The position numbers and the translations under genes are program-made. Under the pieces are notes generated by a model that saw only the letters and a list, made by a program, of their open reading frames with translations, made no database searches and was not told the origin of the DNA. DNA of 64,000 nt from Halomonas organivorans. Its GTDB lineage: Bacteria > Pseudomonadota > Gammaproteobacteria > Pseudomonadales > Halomonadaceae. The stretch covers positions 1 to 64,000 of the forward strand of contig NZ_JACHXM010000013.1 of assembly GCF_014192055.1 (NCBI RefSeq). Direction: 5' to 3'. Positions 43,477-53,806 of this stretch are shown here, piece after piece; positions within the stretch are counted from its first letter, which is position 1, and the number at the start of each line of letters is the position of its first letter.

Positions 43477-44912
43477 GCGTCTTCCTCCCTGAGTTGATCT
43501 TCGGCAATGGCGGGAAAGGTCAGCGTCCAGCATAGCCCGCCGAGCGAGGAGCCACTGGCGCTCATTTCGGCACCGTGGGCGCGGGCCAGGGCCATGGCGA
43601 TCGACAGCCCCAGGCCACTGCCGCCGCTGGCCCGGTTGCGCGAGCCCTCGACCCGATAGAGGCGCTCGGTAAGCCGCGGCAGTTCCGCCTCGGGGACCCC
43701 GGGAGCGCTGTCCTCCCAACATACCCGGTAGTGATCGCCCACCTCGGTGAGGCTGACCCGCAGCCGTCCTGGCGCATGGGTGTAGGCGCAGGTGTTGTCG
43801 AGCAGGTTGGTCCACAGCTGGCGCAGGCGCTGGGTGTCGCCGCGTATCCAGGCAGGTCCGGCAATGTCGGTGGCAAGCGTCAGGTCGACGTCGGCGAGCC
43901 AGCTGTCGGCCTCGTCGAGGCGCGCCTGCAAGCTCGCGGCCAGGTCCAGCGGCGCCAGCTGGACCTCCAGGGCGCCGGCGTCGCTCTGCGACAGCAGTCG
44001 CAGGTCGGCGACCAGGCGCTCGAGCTGGCCGACCTCCTGGGCCAGCGAGCCGAGGCTGTCGAGGTCCAGCGGCCGGATGCCGTCCTGCATGGCCTCGATC
44101 TCGCCGCGCAGCACGGCGAGCGGGGTGCGCAGCTCGTGGGCGATGTCCGACACCCAGCGGCTGCGCGCCTCGCGGCTGGCCTCCAGGGTGGCGGCCAGGA
44201 CATTGAAGTCCCGTGACAGGCTCGACAGCTCGTCGCGGCCGCGCTCGGTCAGGCGGATGCTGTAGTCGCCCTCGGTGAGCCGGCGGGTGGCCAGCGTCAT
44301 GCCGCGGGCCCGGCGCCCCAGCCACCAGGAGAGGCCGCCGGCGAGCAGCAGCGAGGCCAGCCCCAGGGCGGCGACGATGATCGCCAGGTTGCGGCGCTGC
44401 TGGGTCAGGAAGATGCGGTCCATGCGCGCCATCAGCTGCTGCGGCGGGCGGTAGCCCAGGGTGCCGACGCGCTGGCCGTCGCTGATGATGGGCAGCCAGC
44501 GCAGCTCGGCGGCCTCCAGGTCGTTGTCCGGCGGCAGGCCGATCACCGGCAGGCCCTGGGCGTCGTGGAGCACGAAGTCCTTGGGGTCCCCCAGGCGCCG
44601 CTCGATGCCTTCCGGCGGCGGGGCGTCGCCGGGCCACAGCTGGCGGCGCACCACGTGGCGCCAGGCCCGCGGCGACTGACGCAGCCACTGCCAGTCACCG
44701 CGCCAGGCCCACTCGTCGGCGAGCCCCTTGGCCAGGGTCTCGGCGCGGCGAGTCTGGGTGCGATCCAGGTATTCGATGAAGCCTTGGTCCAGGCTGCGCG
44801 ACACGGCGACGAACACCAGCCCCGAAATGGCCACGTTGACCACCAGGATGATCACGAACAGCTTGAAGCCGAGTCGGGAAATGGCCGGGGTCAGGGCATC
44901 GCGAAGGGACAT
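43473..44912 (-). CDS. baeS: Envelope-stress sensor histidine kinase BaeS
   Basis: A 479-residue inner-membrane kinase. Two membrane helices (about residues 14-35 and 155-180) flank a periplasmic sensor region; a HAMP linker follows (RRARGMTLATRRLTEGDYSIRL), then HisKA with the phospho-histidine in VSDIAHELRTPLAVLRGE, and HATPase with NLLDNTCAYT, EDSAPGVPEAEL and SGGSGLGLSIAMALARAHG. ATG 44912 is chosen as it begins close to the first helix, as in E. coli BaeS; a GTG at 44945 is possible. It is transcribed before baeR, with 4-bp overlap. Confidence 0.87.
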   Translation of the reverse strand: MSLRDALTPAISRLGFKLFVIILVVNVAISGLVFVAVSRSLDQGFIEYLDRTQTRRAETLAKGLADEWAWRGDWQWLRQSPRAWRHVVRRQLWPGDAPPPEGIERRLGDPKDFVLHDAQGLPVIGLPPDNDLEAAELRWLPIISDGQRVGTLGYRPPQQLMARMDRIFLTQQRRNLAIIVAALGLASLLLAGGLSWWLGRRARGMTLATRRLTEGDYSIRLTERGRDELSSLSRDFNVLAATLEASREARSRWVSDIAHELRTPLAVLRGEIEAMQDGIRPLDLDSLGSLAQEVGQLERLVADLRLLSQSDAGALEVQLAPLDLAASLQARLDEADSWLADVDLTLATDIAGPAWIRGDTQRLRQLWTNLLDNTCAYTHAPGRLRVSLTEVGDHYRVCWEDSAPGVPEAELPRLTERLYRVEGSRNRASGGSGLGLSIAMALARAHGAEMSASGSSLGGLCWTLTFPAIAEDQLREEDA

Positions 44913-44971
44913 GGCAAGGGTCTCGACGGGGCGGGCAAAGGGCACAAGCCTAGCCTAACGCGCCGCGGGGA

Positions 44972-44991
44972 GGGTGCAATTCCGGTGCAAG
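44972..44991. promoter_or_regulatory. GTGCAA direct repeat upstream of baeS (probable BaeR box)
   Basis: Two GTGCAA elements start at 44974 and 44985, 11 bp apart, 62-78 bp before the baeS ATG. The 20-bp block matches 18 of 20 positions of the block at 41137-41156 before spy. It fits autoregulation by BaeR. The block also overlaps the aglR stop region. Confidence 0.75.
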
Positions 44992-44996
44992 TCGGC

Positions 44997-46052
44997 TCAG
45001 GGGCAGGTTTCGCCAACCAGCAGTTCGGTGGTCAGCCGGCGGGATTCCATCGGTTCCAGGCCGAGGATCATGCGTGCTGCGACGCGCCCCTTCTCGACGC
45101 TGTCCTGGCGTACCGTGGTCAGCCTCGGCGAGCGGTACTGGCCCTCGGCGATGCCGTCGAAGCCGGTGATGCGCAGGTCCTCGGGAATGCGCAGGCCGCG
45201 CTGCTCGGCCAGGGTCACCACGGTCAGGGCGATGCGATCGGACATGCACAGCAGCAGGTCGGGGCGCTGCTCATGGGGCAGGTCGAGGATCTCGGCGATC
45301 ACCGGCGCGCAGACGTCGAAGGTGTTCTCCTCGATGTTCCACATCGGCACCGTGGCCGGGTCGATGCCGTGCTCGGCGAAGGCGCGATGGAAGCCGGCCA
45401 GCCTCGAGCGGGTGATGGTGCGATCGGCGGGCAGCAGCTCCTGGTCGGGGGCGATGCGGGCGTTGCAGGGGTGCCTGGTGAGCCGCAGGTTGATGACCGC
45501 GGGGCGCCGGGGAGGCGTGGCCAGGGCGTGATCGGCGATGGCGTGGCAGGCCGGTTCGTCGTCGACGTGTACCGTGGGCTGGCCCTCGAGGTCGAAGTCC
45601 ACCGCCACCAGGGGGCGCTGACCGGGCAGCGGCAGCTCGTCGAGCAGCAGCAAGCTCGGCATCAGCCCATAGATGATGAAACCGTCGGCGATGCTCGACG
45701 AGCCGGGCATCTGCGACACGTCCTGGCGGCCAGACAGCAGCAGCAGGGTGTGCCCGTGGGCGTCCAGCACCTCGGCGATGCCCGACAGCAGCTCGCTGGC
45801 CACGGCGTCGTTGAGGCTGTAGGTCAGGCTCTCGGCCAGCACCACGGCGACGATCTGCGAGCGCCCGGTGCGCAGGCTGCGGGCCTTGGCGTCCGGCCCG
45901 CGATAGCCGAGTCGCCGAGCCTCGGAGAGGATGTGCTCGCGCAGCTTGGGCGATAGCTGGTCGGGACGGTTGAAGGCGTTGGAGACGCTGGCCGTGGAGA
46001 CGCCAAGGTGCTGGGCCAGGTCCTTCAGGGTGATGCGGCGTGGCGAAGACAC
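44997..46052 (-). CDS. aglR: LacI-family regulator of the agl operon, AglR-like
   Basis: A 351-residue repressor with an N-terminal HTH (ITLKDLAQHLGVSTASVSNAFNRPDQL) and a periplasmic-binding-protein-like effector domain with late LRITGFDGIAEGQYRSPRLTTV. It follows the second aglE paralogue on the same strand after a 212-bp gap with a hairpin. In Sinorhizobium the agl cluster also carries its LacI regulator. It likely binds the GTCTTAAACGATTAAG sites at 53807 and 53989. No copy of that site is seen before its own gene. Confidence 0.88.
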   Translation of the reverse strand: MSSPRRITLKDLAQHLGVSTASVSNAFNRPDQLSPKLREHILSEARRLGYRGPDAKARSLRTGRSQIVAVVLAESLTYSLNDAVASELLSGIAEVLDAHGHTLLLLSGRQDVSQMPGSSSIADGFIIYGLMPSLLLLDELPLPGQRPLVAVDFDLEGQPTVHVDDEPACHAIADHALATPPRRPAVINLRLTRHPCNARIAPDQELLPADRTITRSRLAGFHRAFAEHGIDPATVPMWNIEENTFDVCAPVIAEILDLPHEQRPDLLLCMSDRIALTVVTLAEQRGLRIPEDLRITGFDGIAEGQYRSPRLTTVRQDSVEKGRVAARMILGLEPMESRRLTTELLVGETCP

Positions 46053-46168
46053 GGAGCGACTCGATTCCTGAACGTGAGAAGGAGGTTTCTGTATCGATTT
46101 AGTTAGGAGTCTATCATAGCCCCTGATCCGCGGGGTGCCATGCCGTTCGAGGCCGCCAGGAAGGTAGC

Positions 46169-46197
46169 GGAGCGCGACCCAGGGAGGGTCGCGCTCC
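46169..46197 (-). terminator. Hairpin after the second aglE gene
   Basis: Two 12-bp arms (46169-46180 and 46186-46197) with a 5-base loop, 68 bp past the stop of the second binding protein. No U-run follows. It is probably the end of the agl operon, separating it from aglR. Confidence 0.6.
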
Positions 46198-46264
46198 GGG
46201 CAGGGCGAGCCCGGTGGCGCTCAAGCGCATGGCCGCCCGGCCCTCCGCTGGAAGCCTGGGTGGC

Positions 46265-47569
46265 TTACCAGCCGCGTCGGCCGATTCGCTCGAGCTCGTC
46301 GGACAGCTGGGCCACGGCCTGGTCGGCCGCGACGTCGCCCGCCAGCACCAGGTGGGCGATGTTGAAGAAGGCATTGGAGACGCGGGCATAGGCATCGCCG
46401 GTCACCGAGGCCGGACGCGCCACGCCGTGACGCAGCGTCTCGTAGAGATCGCCCATGGCCGGGTTGCTGGCCAGTACCGCCTCGTCCTGATAGAGCGACT
46501 CGATGGTCGGGTTGCGCCCCATCTTGACGGCATGGGCCTTCTGCTGCGGGGCAGCGGTGAGGTAAGCCACGAGGTCGGCGGCCAGCTCCGGGTGCTCGGA
46601 GTAGCGTGATGCGGCGAAGTTCCAGCCGCCCAGGGTGGCCTTCGACTCGCCCTCGGGGCCGTGGGGCAGCGGGGCCATGCCGACCTTGCCGACCACCTCG
46701 CTGCCGTCCTCCTGGGACAGCGACCAGACGTAGGGCCAGTTGCGCAGGAACAGGGCATTGCCGGACTGGAAGATCCCGCGGGTCTCCTCCTCGGTATGGT
46801 TCAGGGCGCCCTTCGGGGCGATGTTGCCGATCCAGGAGGCGGCCAGATCCAGCGCCGCGGCGGCGCGGGGATTGTCGATGGTCACCTCGCCTTCTTCGTC
46901 GACGAGGGTGCCGCCGCCGTAGCTGGCGACCCATTCCAGGGCGTTGCAGGTCAGCCCCTCGTAGGCGCGTCCCTGGAAGGTGAAGCCCCAGAAATCATCG
47001 TTGCCGGCCTCGCGTTCGGCGGCCTGGACCGCCGAGGCGGTCTCGGTGAGCTCCTGCCAGGTCTCGGGCGCCGGATAGCCGTACTTCTCCAGCAGGTCCT
47101 TGCGGTAGTAGAGCAGCCCGGCGTCGGTGTACCAGGGCATGGCCACCAGGCGGCCGTCGATGGTGTTGTTGTCGATCAGCGCCGGAAAGTAATCATCGGT
47201 GGCGCCTTCCGGCAGGTACTCGGAGAGGTCCAGCAGGTGGTCGTCGAGCAGCCCCGGCCAGACGATGTCGACCATCATCACGTCGATGTCGCTGGAGCGG
47301 CTGCTGAGCAGCTGCTGGAAGAGCGAGAGTTTCTCGGTGGTATCGTTGGGGGTCGAGATGACCTTGACGCTGTTGCCGGTCTGCTCGGCCCACTGGCGGG
47401 CGAGTTCGGGGCAGTAGTCGGAGGCATCGCCGGCGCCGCAGGCGATCGAGATCTCGGTGGCTTGTGCCTGGGGGATTGCGAGGATCGCGCCGCCGAGCAG
47501 CAGCGTGCCGACGCCTCCCTTGAGCAGCGGCAGCATAGGGCGTGAGGGGGACGGCAGTAAGTGAGGCAT
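46265..47569 (-). CDS. Second alpha-glucoside ABC transporter binding protein (AglE paralogue)
   Basis: A 434-residue periplasmic binding protein. A signal ends at PQAQATE. The mature chain is closely similar throughout to the AglE protein at 52435, sharing ISCGA at the start, LVAMPW-TDAG-LYYRKDLLE, WGF-FQGRAYEGLTCNALEWVAS, GIFQSGNA-F-RNWPY-WSL and the RVSNAFFN tail. It lacks a 14-residue Ala/Gly insert found in the other copy. GGAG lies 7 bases before ATG 47569. It is the last gene of the agl operon. Two receptors for one permease could widen the sugar range. Confidence 0.88.
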   Translation of the reverse strand: MPHLLPSPSRPMLPLLKGGVGTLLLGGAILAIPQAQATEISIACGAGDASDYCPELARQWAEQTGNSVKVISTPNDTTEKLSLFQQLLSSRSSDIDVMMVDIVWPGLLDDHLLDLSEYLPEGATDDYFPALIDNNTIDGRLVAMPWYTDAGLLYYRKDLLEKYGYPAPETWQELTETASAVQAAEREAGNDDFWGFTFQGRAYEGLTCNALEWVASYGGGTLVDEEGEVTIDNPRAAAALDLAASWIGNIAPKGALNHTEEETRGIFQSGNALFLRNWPYVWSLSQEDGSEVVGKVGMAPLPHGPEGESKATLGGWNFAASRYSEHPELAADLVAYLTAAPQQKAHAVKMGRNPTIESLYQDEAVLASNPAMGDLYETLRHGVARPASVTGDAYARVSNAFFNIAHLVLAGDVAADQAVAQLSDELERIGRRGW

Positions 47570-47663
47570 GCATGTTCTCCGGCGTTGTGATTGTGATGTG
47601 GAGCGGTGGACGGTGGAGCAGCGCCGGATGGCGGATATCCGGCGCATCATGGCGCCTGGGCGA

Positions 47664-48770
<1,107 letters not shown>

Positions 48771-48816
48771 CTGGCGACTCCTCGCCGGCCCGTCGGGCCG
48801 GCCGTGTTGTGTGGTG

Positions 48817-50439
48817 TTATCGGTCGAGCTGGATGAAGGCGGCCTGGTAGGCCGGCAGCGTCAGGGCGTGGCCGTCGAGCGAGGCGGTGAAGCCGTGGCC
48901 GTCGAGCGGCGTACCGGTGCATGGCAGGGTCGCGCTGCGGGGACTGCCGCCGAGATTGAAGACGCACAGCAGTCGCTCCTCGTGCCCCTCGCGGACGAAG
49001 CCGAGCAGGTCCTCGCCGACGTCGACCAGTTCGAGATCGCCGTCGATCAGCGCCGGATGCTGGCGCCGGAAGCCCAGCAGCGTCCGGGTGGCGGCCAGCG
49101 TCGAGGCGCTGTCGTCCTGCTGGCGCGAGACGGCGAGCGGCAGGTGACGGGCCTCCATCGGCAGCCAGGGTTCCACGCCGTCGGCGGTGAAGCCGCCCTG
49201 GGCGACATCGCTCCAGGGCATCGGCGTGCGACAGCCGTCGCGGCCCTTGAACTCCGGCCACAGCACCTTGCCGTAGGGATCCTGGAGGCGCTCGAAGGGC
49301 ACCTCGGCCTCGGGCAGGCCGAGTTCCTCACCCTGGTAGAGGCAGACGCTACCGCGCAGCGAGAACAGCAGCGCCAGGGCGACCCTGGGGTAGGCGCGCG
49401 GATCCTCACTGGCGCCCCAGCGGGAGGCGCTGCGCATCACGTCGTGGTTGGACAGCGCCCAGCACGGCCAGGCATTGCCGGCCAGGCGCTGGAAGCGCGC
49501 GATGACCTCGCGGATATAGGCCGGAGAGTGCGGCTCGTTGAGCAGGTCGAAGGTGTAGGCCATGTGCAGCTTGTCGTGGCCTTCGGTGTACTCGGCCATG
49601 CGCTCGAGGGGGTTGTCGTCGCCGATCTCGCCCACCGTGGTGGTGCCCGGATACTCATCCATCAACGCGCGCAGGTCGCGCAGGAAGCCGAGGTTCTCCG
49701 GACGGCTCAGGTCGAAGACGTGGCGTTGCCAGGTGTAGGGGTTGGCATCCGGCGCGCCCAGGGTCCGGGCCTCGTCTGCCGGCACCGGCGGATTGTCGCG
49801 CAGTTCGGCGTCGTGGAAATAGAAGTTGACGGTGTCCAGGCGGAAGCCGTCGACGCCGAGCTCGAGCCAGAAGCGCATGTTGTCGAGCTGGGCTTTTCTG
49901 ACCTGCGGGTTGTGGAAGTTGAGGTCCGGCTGGCTGGCCAGGAAGTTGTGCAAGTAGTACTGGCGACGACGGGAGTCGAAGGTCCAGGCCGAGCCGCCGA
50001 AGATCGACAGCCAGTTGTTGGGTGGCGTGCCGTCGGGCCTGGGATCGGCCCAGACGTACCAGTCGGCGCGGGCGTTGTCGCGATCGCCGCGACTCTCCTG
50101 GAACCATGGGTGGCGATCCGAGCTATGGCTGATGACCTGGTCGATGATCACCTTGAGGCCCAGCGCATGGGCGCGGGCCAGCAGCGCCTCGAAGTCCGCG
50201 AGGGTGCCGAACATCGGGTCGACGTCCCGGTAGTCGCTGACGTCGTAGCCGAAGTCGTCCATCGGCGAGGTGAAGAACGGCGACAGCCAGATGCCGTCCA
50301 CGCCCAGGCTCGCCACGTAGTCGAGCTTCTCGGTGATGCCGGGAAGATCGCCGATGCCGTCGCCGTTGGCGTCCAGGAAGCTGCGCGGATAGATCTGGTA
50401 GATGACGCCGCCGCGCCACCAGGTCAGGTTGTCTTGCAT
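48817..50439 (-). CDS. aglA: GH13 (subfamily 23) alpha-glucosidase
   Basis: A 540-residue cytoplasmic glycoside hydrolase that cleaves alpha-glucosides imported by the AglEFGK transporter. From MQDNLTWWRGG the chain aligns, from memory, without gaps to the Halomonas sp. H11 alpha-glucosidase over the catalytic half, and the three catalytic carboxylates fall at the same numbers: D202 (GFRLDTVNF), E271 (TTVGEIGDD) and D333 (LSNHDVMRS). Other GH13 blocks: GDGIGDLPGITEKLDYV and IIDQVISHSSD. ATG 50439 has AAGGAC upstream; 50463 has none. No signal peptide. Confidence 0.93.
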   Translation of the reverse strand: MQDNLTWWRGGVIYQIYPRSFLDANGDGIGDLPGITEKLDYVASLGVDGIWLSPFFTSPMDDFGYDVSDYRDVDPMFGTLADFEALLARAHALGLKVIIDQVISHSSDRHPWFQESRGDRDNARADWYVWADPRPDGTPPNNWLSIFGGSAWTFDSRRRQYYLHNFLASQPDLNFHNPQVRKAQLDNMRFWLELGVDGFRLDTVNFYFHDAELRDNPPVPADEARTLGAPDANPYTWQRHVFDLSRPENLGFLRDLRALMDEYPGTTTVGEIGDDNPLERMAEYTEGHDKLHMAYTFDLLNEPHSPAYIREVIARFQRLAGNAWPCWALSNHDVMRSASRWGASEDPRAYPRVALALLFSLRGSVCLYQGEELGLPEAEVPFERLQDPYGKVLWPEFKGRDGCRTPMPWSDVAQGGFTADGVEPWLPMEARHLPLAVSRQQDDSASTLAATRTLLGFRRQHPALIDGDLELVDVGEDLLGFVREGHEERLLCVFNLGGSPRSATLPCTGTPLDGHGFTASLDGHALTLPAYQAAFIQLDR

Positions 50440-50470
50440 CTTGAAGTCCTTGGTAAAAGGCATGGAATCA

Positions 50471-50602
50471 GGTGCGAAAACGCAGCGAGCGATGACCAGA
50501 CAAGGCAAAAGGAGGCGAGAAAGCGGAGTTTACATGGCAGTAAATGAGCATTTTGAGCTTCCTTTTAACGCGGTATGGTCGAGCGCAGCCAGTTTTCGCG
50601 CC
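50471..50602. repeat. 132-bp imperfect palindromic intergenic element
   Basis: The block starts GGTGCGAAAAC and ends GTTTTCGCGCC. The two halves are imperfect inverted copies sharing GCGAAAAC, GACCA, AAAAGGA and TTTAC blocks about a 6-base centre near 50536. It fills almost the whole gap between aglG and aglA. I recall very similar intergenic elements scattered in other gammaproteobacteria, so it is probably a mobile palindromic (REP- or MITE-like) repeat. Its transcript would fold into one long hairpin. Confidence 0.65.
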
Positions 50603-50606
50603 TGAT

Positions 50607-51449
50607 TTATCCCTTGACGGCGCCGGCGGTCAGGCCCGATACGATGCGCCGCTGGAAGATCATCACCAGCACCACCAGCGGTACGGTGACGGTGACCGAG
50701 GCAGCCATGATCGGGCCCCAGGGCAGCTCGTGCTGGCTGCCGCCCGAGATTAGGGCGATGGCCACCGGCACCGTGCGCTGGTCGTCGGTGAGGGTGAAGG
50801 TCAGGGCGAACAGGAACTCGTTCCAGGCGGCGATGAAGGCCAGCAGGCCGGTGGTCGCCATGGCCGGCCACATCAGCGGCAAGAACACCCTGGTGATGGT
50901 CACCCAGGGGGTGGCGCCGTCCATGATGGCGGCTTCCTCCAGCTCCATGGGCAGCTGGCGCATGAAGGTGGTCAGCACCCAGACGGTGAAGGGCAGGGTG
51001 AAGATGGTGTAGCTCAGTATCAGCCCGCCCGGGTTGTTGTAGAGGTTGAGCGTGCGGATCACCTCGAACAGCCCGGAGAGCACCGCCACCTGGGGAAACA
51101 TCGACACCCCGAGGATCGTCAGCATCACCGTGGTGCGGCCGCGGAAGCGCACCCGGCCTAGTGCGTAGGAGGCGGTGATGCCCAGCAGCAGGGCGATGGC
51201 CACCACCGACAGCGAGATGACGATGGAGTTGAAGATGGCCCGCACGAAGCTCTTCTGGGTGAAGATCTGCACGTAGTTGCCGAGGTCCACAGACGACAGC
51301 CAGAAGTCGACCCGGAACAGCTCGCTGGAGGGCTTCAGCGAGGTGATCACGGCGTAGTAGAACGGAAAGACGGCGTAGACCAGCACCACGGCGATCAGGG
51401 CGTAGAGGCCGACGCGCTTGGCGAGTTTCATCAGCTGATACGGGTTCAT
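50607..51449 (-). CDS. aglG: Alpha-glucoside ABC transporter permease, AglG/MalG type
   Basis: A 280-residue inner-membrane protein with six membrane segments and the EAA loop MELEEAAIMDGATPWVTITRVFLPLMWPA in parts, which contacts the ATPase. It starts inside the aglF stop (4-bp overlap, 51446-51449). Together with AglF it forms the sugar channel. The palindromic element follows its stop at once. Confidence 0.92.
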   Translation of the reverse strand: MNPYQLMKLAKRVGLYALIAVVLVYAVFPFYYAVITSLKPSSELFRVDFWLSSVDLGNYVQIFTQKSFVRAIFNSIVISLSVVAIALLLGITASYALGRVRFRGRTTVMLTILGVSMFPQVAVLSGLFEVIRTLNLYNNPGGLILSYTIFTLPFTVWVLTTFMRQLPMELEEAAIMDGATPWVTITRVFLPLMWPAMATTGLLAFIAAWNEFLFALTFTLTDDQRTVPVAIALISGGSQHELPWGPIMAASVTVTVPLVVLVMIFQRRIVSGLTAGAVKG

Positions 51450-52420
51450 TGATCGACTCCCAGTTGACGGCGGCCTAGGTAGAGATAGACGACCACGGCC
51501 AGGGCGATGATCAGGAACAGCAGCGTCGAGGCGGCGCTGCCGTAGCCGACGTCCTGGAACTCCACCAGCTGCTGGCGGGCGTAGATCGACATGGTCATGG
51601 TGCTGGTGGAATTCGACGTCAGCACGTAGATGACGTCGAACACGCGCAGGGCGTCGAGCAGACGGAAGATCACCGCCACCAGCAGCGCCGGGGTGATCAG
51701 CGGCAGGGTCACGCGGAAGAACACCTTGATGGGGTGAATGCCGTCGACCTCGGCGGCCTCGAAGCAGTCCTTGGGCAGCATCTGCAAGGCGGCCAGCACC
51801 AGCAGGGCGACGAAGGGAATGGTCTTCCAGACGTCGACCATGATCACCGCCCACATGGACAGGTCGGCGTCGGCGGTCCAGGCCAGGGGCGCGTCGATCA
51901 GCCCCAGGCCCATCAGCAGGTGGTTGATGATCCCGAACTGGTCGTTGAGCATCCAGGCCCACATCTTGGCCGAGACGATGGTCGGGATGGCCCAGGGAAT
52001 CAGCACCGCGGCGCGTACCAGCATGCGGCCCTTGAACTCGGCGTTGAGCAGCAGCGCGACGATGATGCCGAACACCACCTCCAGCGAGACCGACACCAGG
52101 CTGAAGTAGACGGTGTTCCACACCGAGGTCCACCACACCGGGTCGGCAAGCAGCCCGTACCAGGCGCCGTCGTCGTAGACCAGGTAGTTCTCGAAGCCGA
52201 TCAGCGCGGCGCCGGCGGTGTCCGACAGCGAGGCGTCGGTGAAGCTCAGGTAGAAGGTGCGCAGCAGTGGCCAGCCGGCGACCAGGGCCAGCGCGACCAG
52301 CATCGGCGCGAGAAAGGTCCAGGCGGCGCGAACCCGTTGGCGGCGCACCTTGGTGCCGCGATAGCCCGCCGGATTGCGGCGTGCCGCCGGGGGTGCCTGT
52401 TCAGTGACGGGAGTCGACAT
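51446..52420 (-). CDS. aglF: Alpha-glucoside ABC transporter permease, AglF/MalF type
   Basis: A 324-residue inner-membrane protein with a 35-residue hydrophilic leader and six membrane segments. FLAPMLVALALVAGWPLLRTFYLSFTDASL opens the first, and the EAA loop is CFEAAEVDGIHPIKVFFRVTLPLITPAL in parts. It lies 14 bp after aglE and overlaps aglG. Confidence 0.92.
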   Translation of the reverse strand: MSTPVTEQAPPAARRNPAGYRGTKVRRQRVRAAWTFLAPMLVALALVAGWPLLRTFYLSFTDASLSDTAGAALIGFENYLVYDDGAWYGLLADPVWWTSVWNTVYFSLVSVSLEVVFGIIVALLLNAEFKGRMLVRAAVLIPWAIPTIVSAKMWAWMLNDQFGIINHLLMGLGLIDAPLAWTADADLSMWAVIMVDVWKTIPFVALLVLAALQMLPKDCFEAAEVDGIHPIKVFFRVTLPLITPALLVAVIFRLLDALRVFDVIYVLTSNSTSTMTMSIYARQQLVEFQDVGYGSAASTLLFLIIALAVVVYLYLGRRQLGVDQ

Positions 52421-52434
52421 GGAAGCCTCCAGGG

Positions 52435-53733
52435 TTACCAGCGACGGCGCTTGATGCGCGACAGCTCGCTATCCAGCTCGGCGACGGCGTCGGCACCGCT
52501 CTGGTCGCCGGACAGCACCCCGTGCGCAGCGTTGAAGAAGGCGTTGCTGACCCGGCCGTAGTTGTCGCCGGTGACGGCGGAGGGCCGCGCCACGGCGTTG
52601 GTGAAGGTGTCGTAGAGTGTGCCGAAGAAGGGCACCGCCTCGAGCACCGCCTCGTCCGCATAGAGCGAGGTGATGGTGGGGTTGTAGGCCGCCTCGATGG
52701 CGCGCCGCTTCTGTTCGGCCTCACCGGTGAGGAAGGCCACCAGCTCGGCGGCGAGCTCGGGGTTCTCGCTGTACTTGGAGACCGCCAGGTTCCAGCCGCC
52801 GAGGGCGGCAGCGCTCTGGTTCTCGCCGCCCGATGCCGCGGCGCCGGTGCCATCGGCCCCGTGGGGCAGCTTGATCACGCCGACCTTGCCGGCCACCTCG
52901 CTGTCCTCGCTCTGGGCCAGCGACCAGGCATAGGGCCAGTTGCGCATGAACACGGCATTGCCGGACTGGAAGATGCCGCGGGCCTCTTCCTCGGTGTAGT
53001 TGAGCGCGCCCTGCGGGGCGATCTCGCCGATCCAGCCGGCGGCCAGGTCCAGCGCCGCGGCGGCGTTGGCGTTGTCGATGGTGATCTCGCCGTCGGCGTC
53101 GACGATGGTGCCGCCGCCCTGGCTGGCCACCCATTCGAGCGCGTTGCAGGTCAGTCCCTCGTAGGCGCGGCCCTGGAAGACGTAGCCCCACATCTTGTCG
53201 TTGCCGGCGTCGCGTTCGGCGGCCTGGATCTCGGCGGCGATGTCGGTCAGTTGCTGCCAGGTCTCGGGCGGCGCGAAGCCGTATTGCTCGAGCAGATCCT
53301 TGCGGTAGTAGAGCACGCCGGCGTCGGTGAACCAGGGCATGGCCACCAGCCGGCCGTCGACGGTGTTGTTGGCGACGATGGCCTCGAAGTGGCCGGCAGC
53401 GGCATCCTCGCCCAGCGTCTTGTGGAGATCGAGCAGATGGTTGGCTAGCAGGCCGGGCCAGACCACGTCGATCTGCAGCACGTCGATATCGCCGGAGCGG
53501 GCCGAAAGGATCTGTTGATAGAGCGACAGCCGTTCGGTGGAAGAGTTGGGCGTGGAGACGATCTCTACCTCATGGCCGGTCTCGTTTTCCCAGGCCTCGA
53601 CCCCTTGCTCGCAGAGCTCGAGTTCGGCGCCCACCGCGCCGCAGGAGATGGTCAGGTCGGCCGACAGGGCTGGAGTGGCGCCTACGGCGCCCAGCAGGGC
53701 GAGGCCGGAGACGATCAGGGGCTTGCGTTGCAT
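52435..53733 (-). CDS. aglE: Alpha-glucoside ABC transporter binding protein AglE
   Basis: A 432-residue periplasmic receptor and first gene of the agl operon. The signal ends at TPALSADL. The mature protein is a trehalose/maltose-type binding protein with VEIVSTPNSSTERLSLYQQ, IDVVWPGLLANHLLDL and YEGLTCNALEWVASQGGGT. The paralogue at 46265 differs mainly by lacking a GTGAAASGGENQSA insert. The gene order aglE-F-G-A-K matches the Sinorhizobium agl operon, which imports sucrose, maltose and trehalose. Operator at 53807-53824 lies 74 bp upstream. Confidence 0.92.
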   Translation of the reverse strand: MQRKPLIVSGLALLGAVGATPALSADLTISCGAVGAELELCEQGVEAWENETGHEVEIVSTPNSSTERLSLYQQILSARSGDIDVLQIDVVWPGLLANHLLDLHKTLGEDAAAGHFEAIVANNTVDGRLVAMPWFTDAGVLYYRKDLLEQYGFAPPETWQQLTDIAAEIQAAERDAGNDKMWGYVFQGRAYEGLTCNALEWVASQGGGTIVDADGEITIDNANAAAALDLAAGWIGEIAPQGALNYTEEEARGIFQSGNAVFMRNWPYAWSLAQSEDSEVAGKVGVIKLPHGADGTGAAASGGENQSAAALGGWNLAVSKYSENPELAAELVAFLTGEAEQKRRAIEAAYNPTITSLYADEAVLEAVPFFGTLYDTFTNAVARPSAVTGDNYGRVSNAFFNAAHGVLSGDQSGADAVAELDSELSRIKRRRW

Positions 53734-53806
53734 GGCGTATCCTCGTCGCTTGTTGTTGTCGAGCGTCGGTATCGCGGAAGCGATGACAATGGCGATGCCG
53801 AGCGGC

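Noticed and set aside
43477-44688. Upstream extension of baeR to 641 residues
   Set aside because: It is antisense-like Arg/Pro/Ala-rich sequence in another frame of baeS; baeR clearly begins at 43476.
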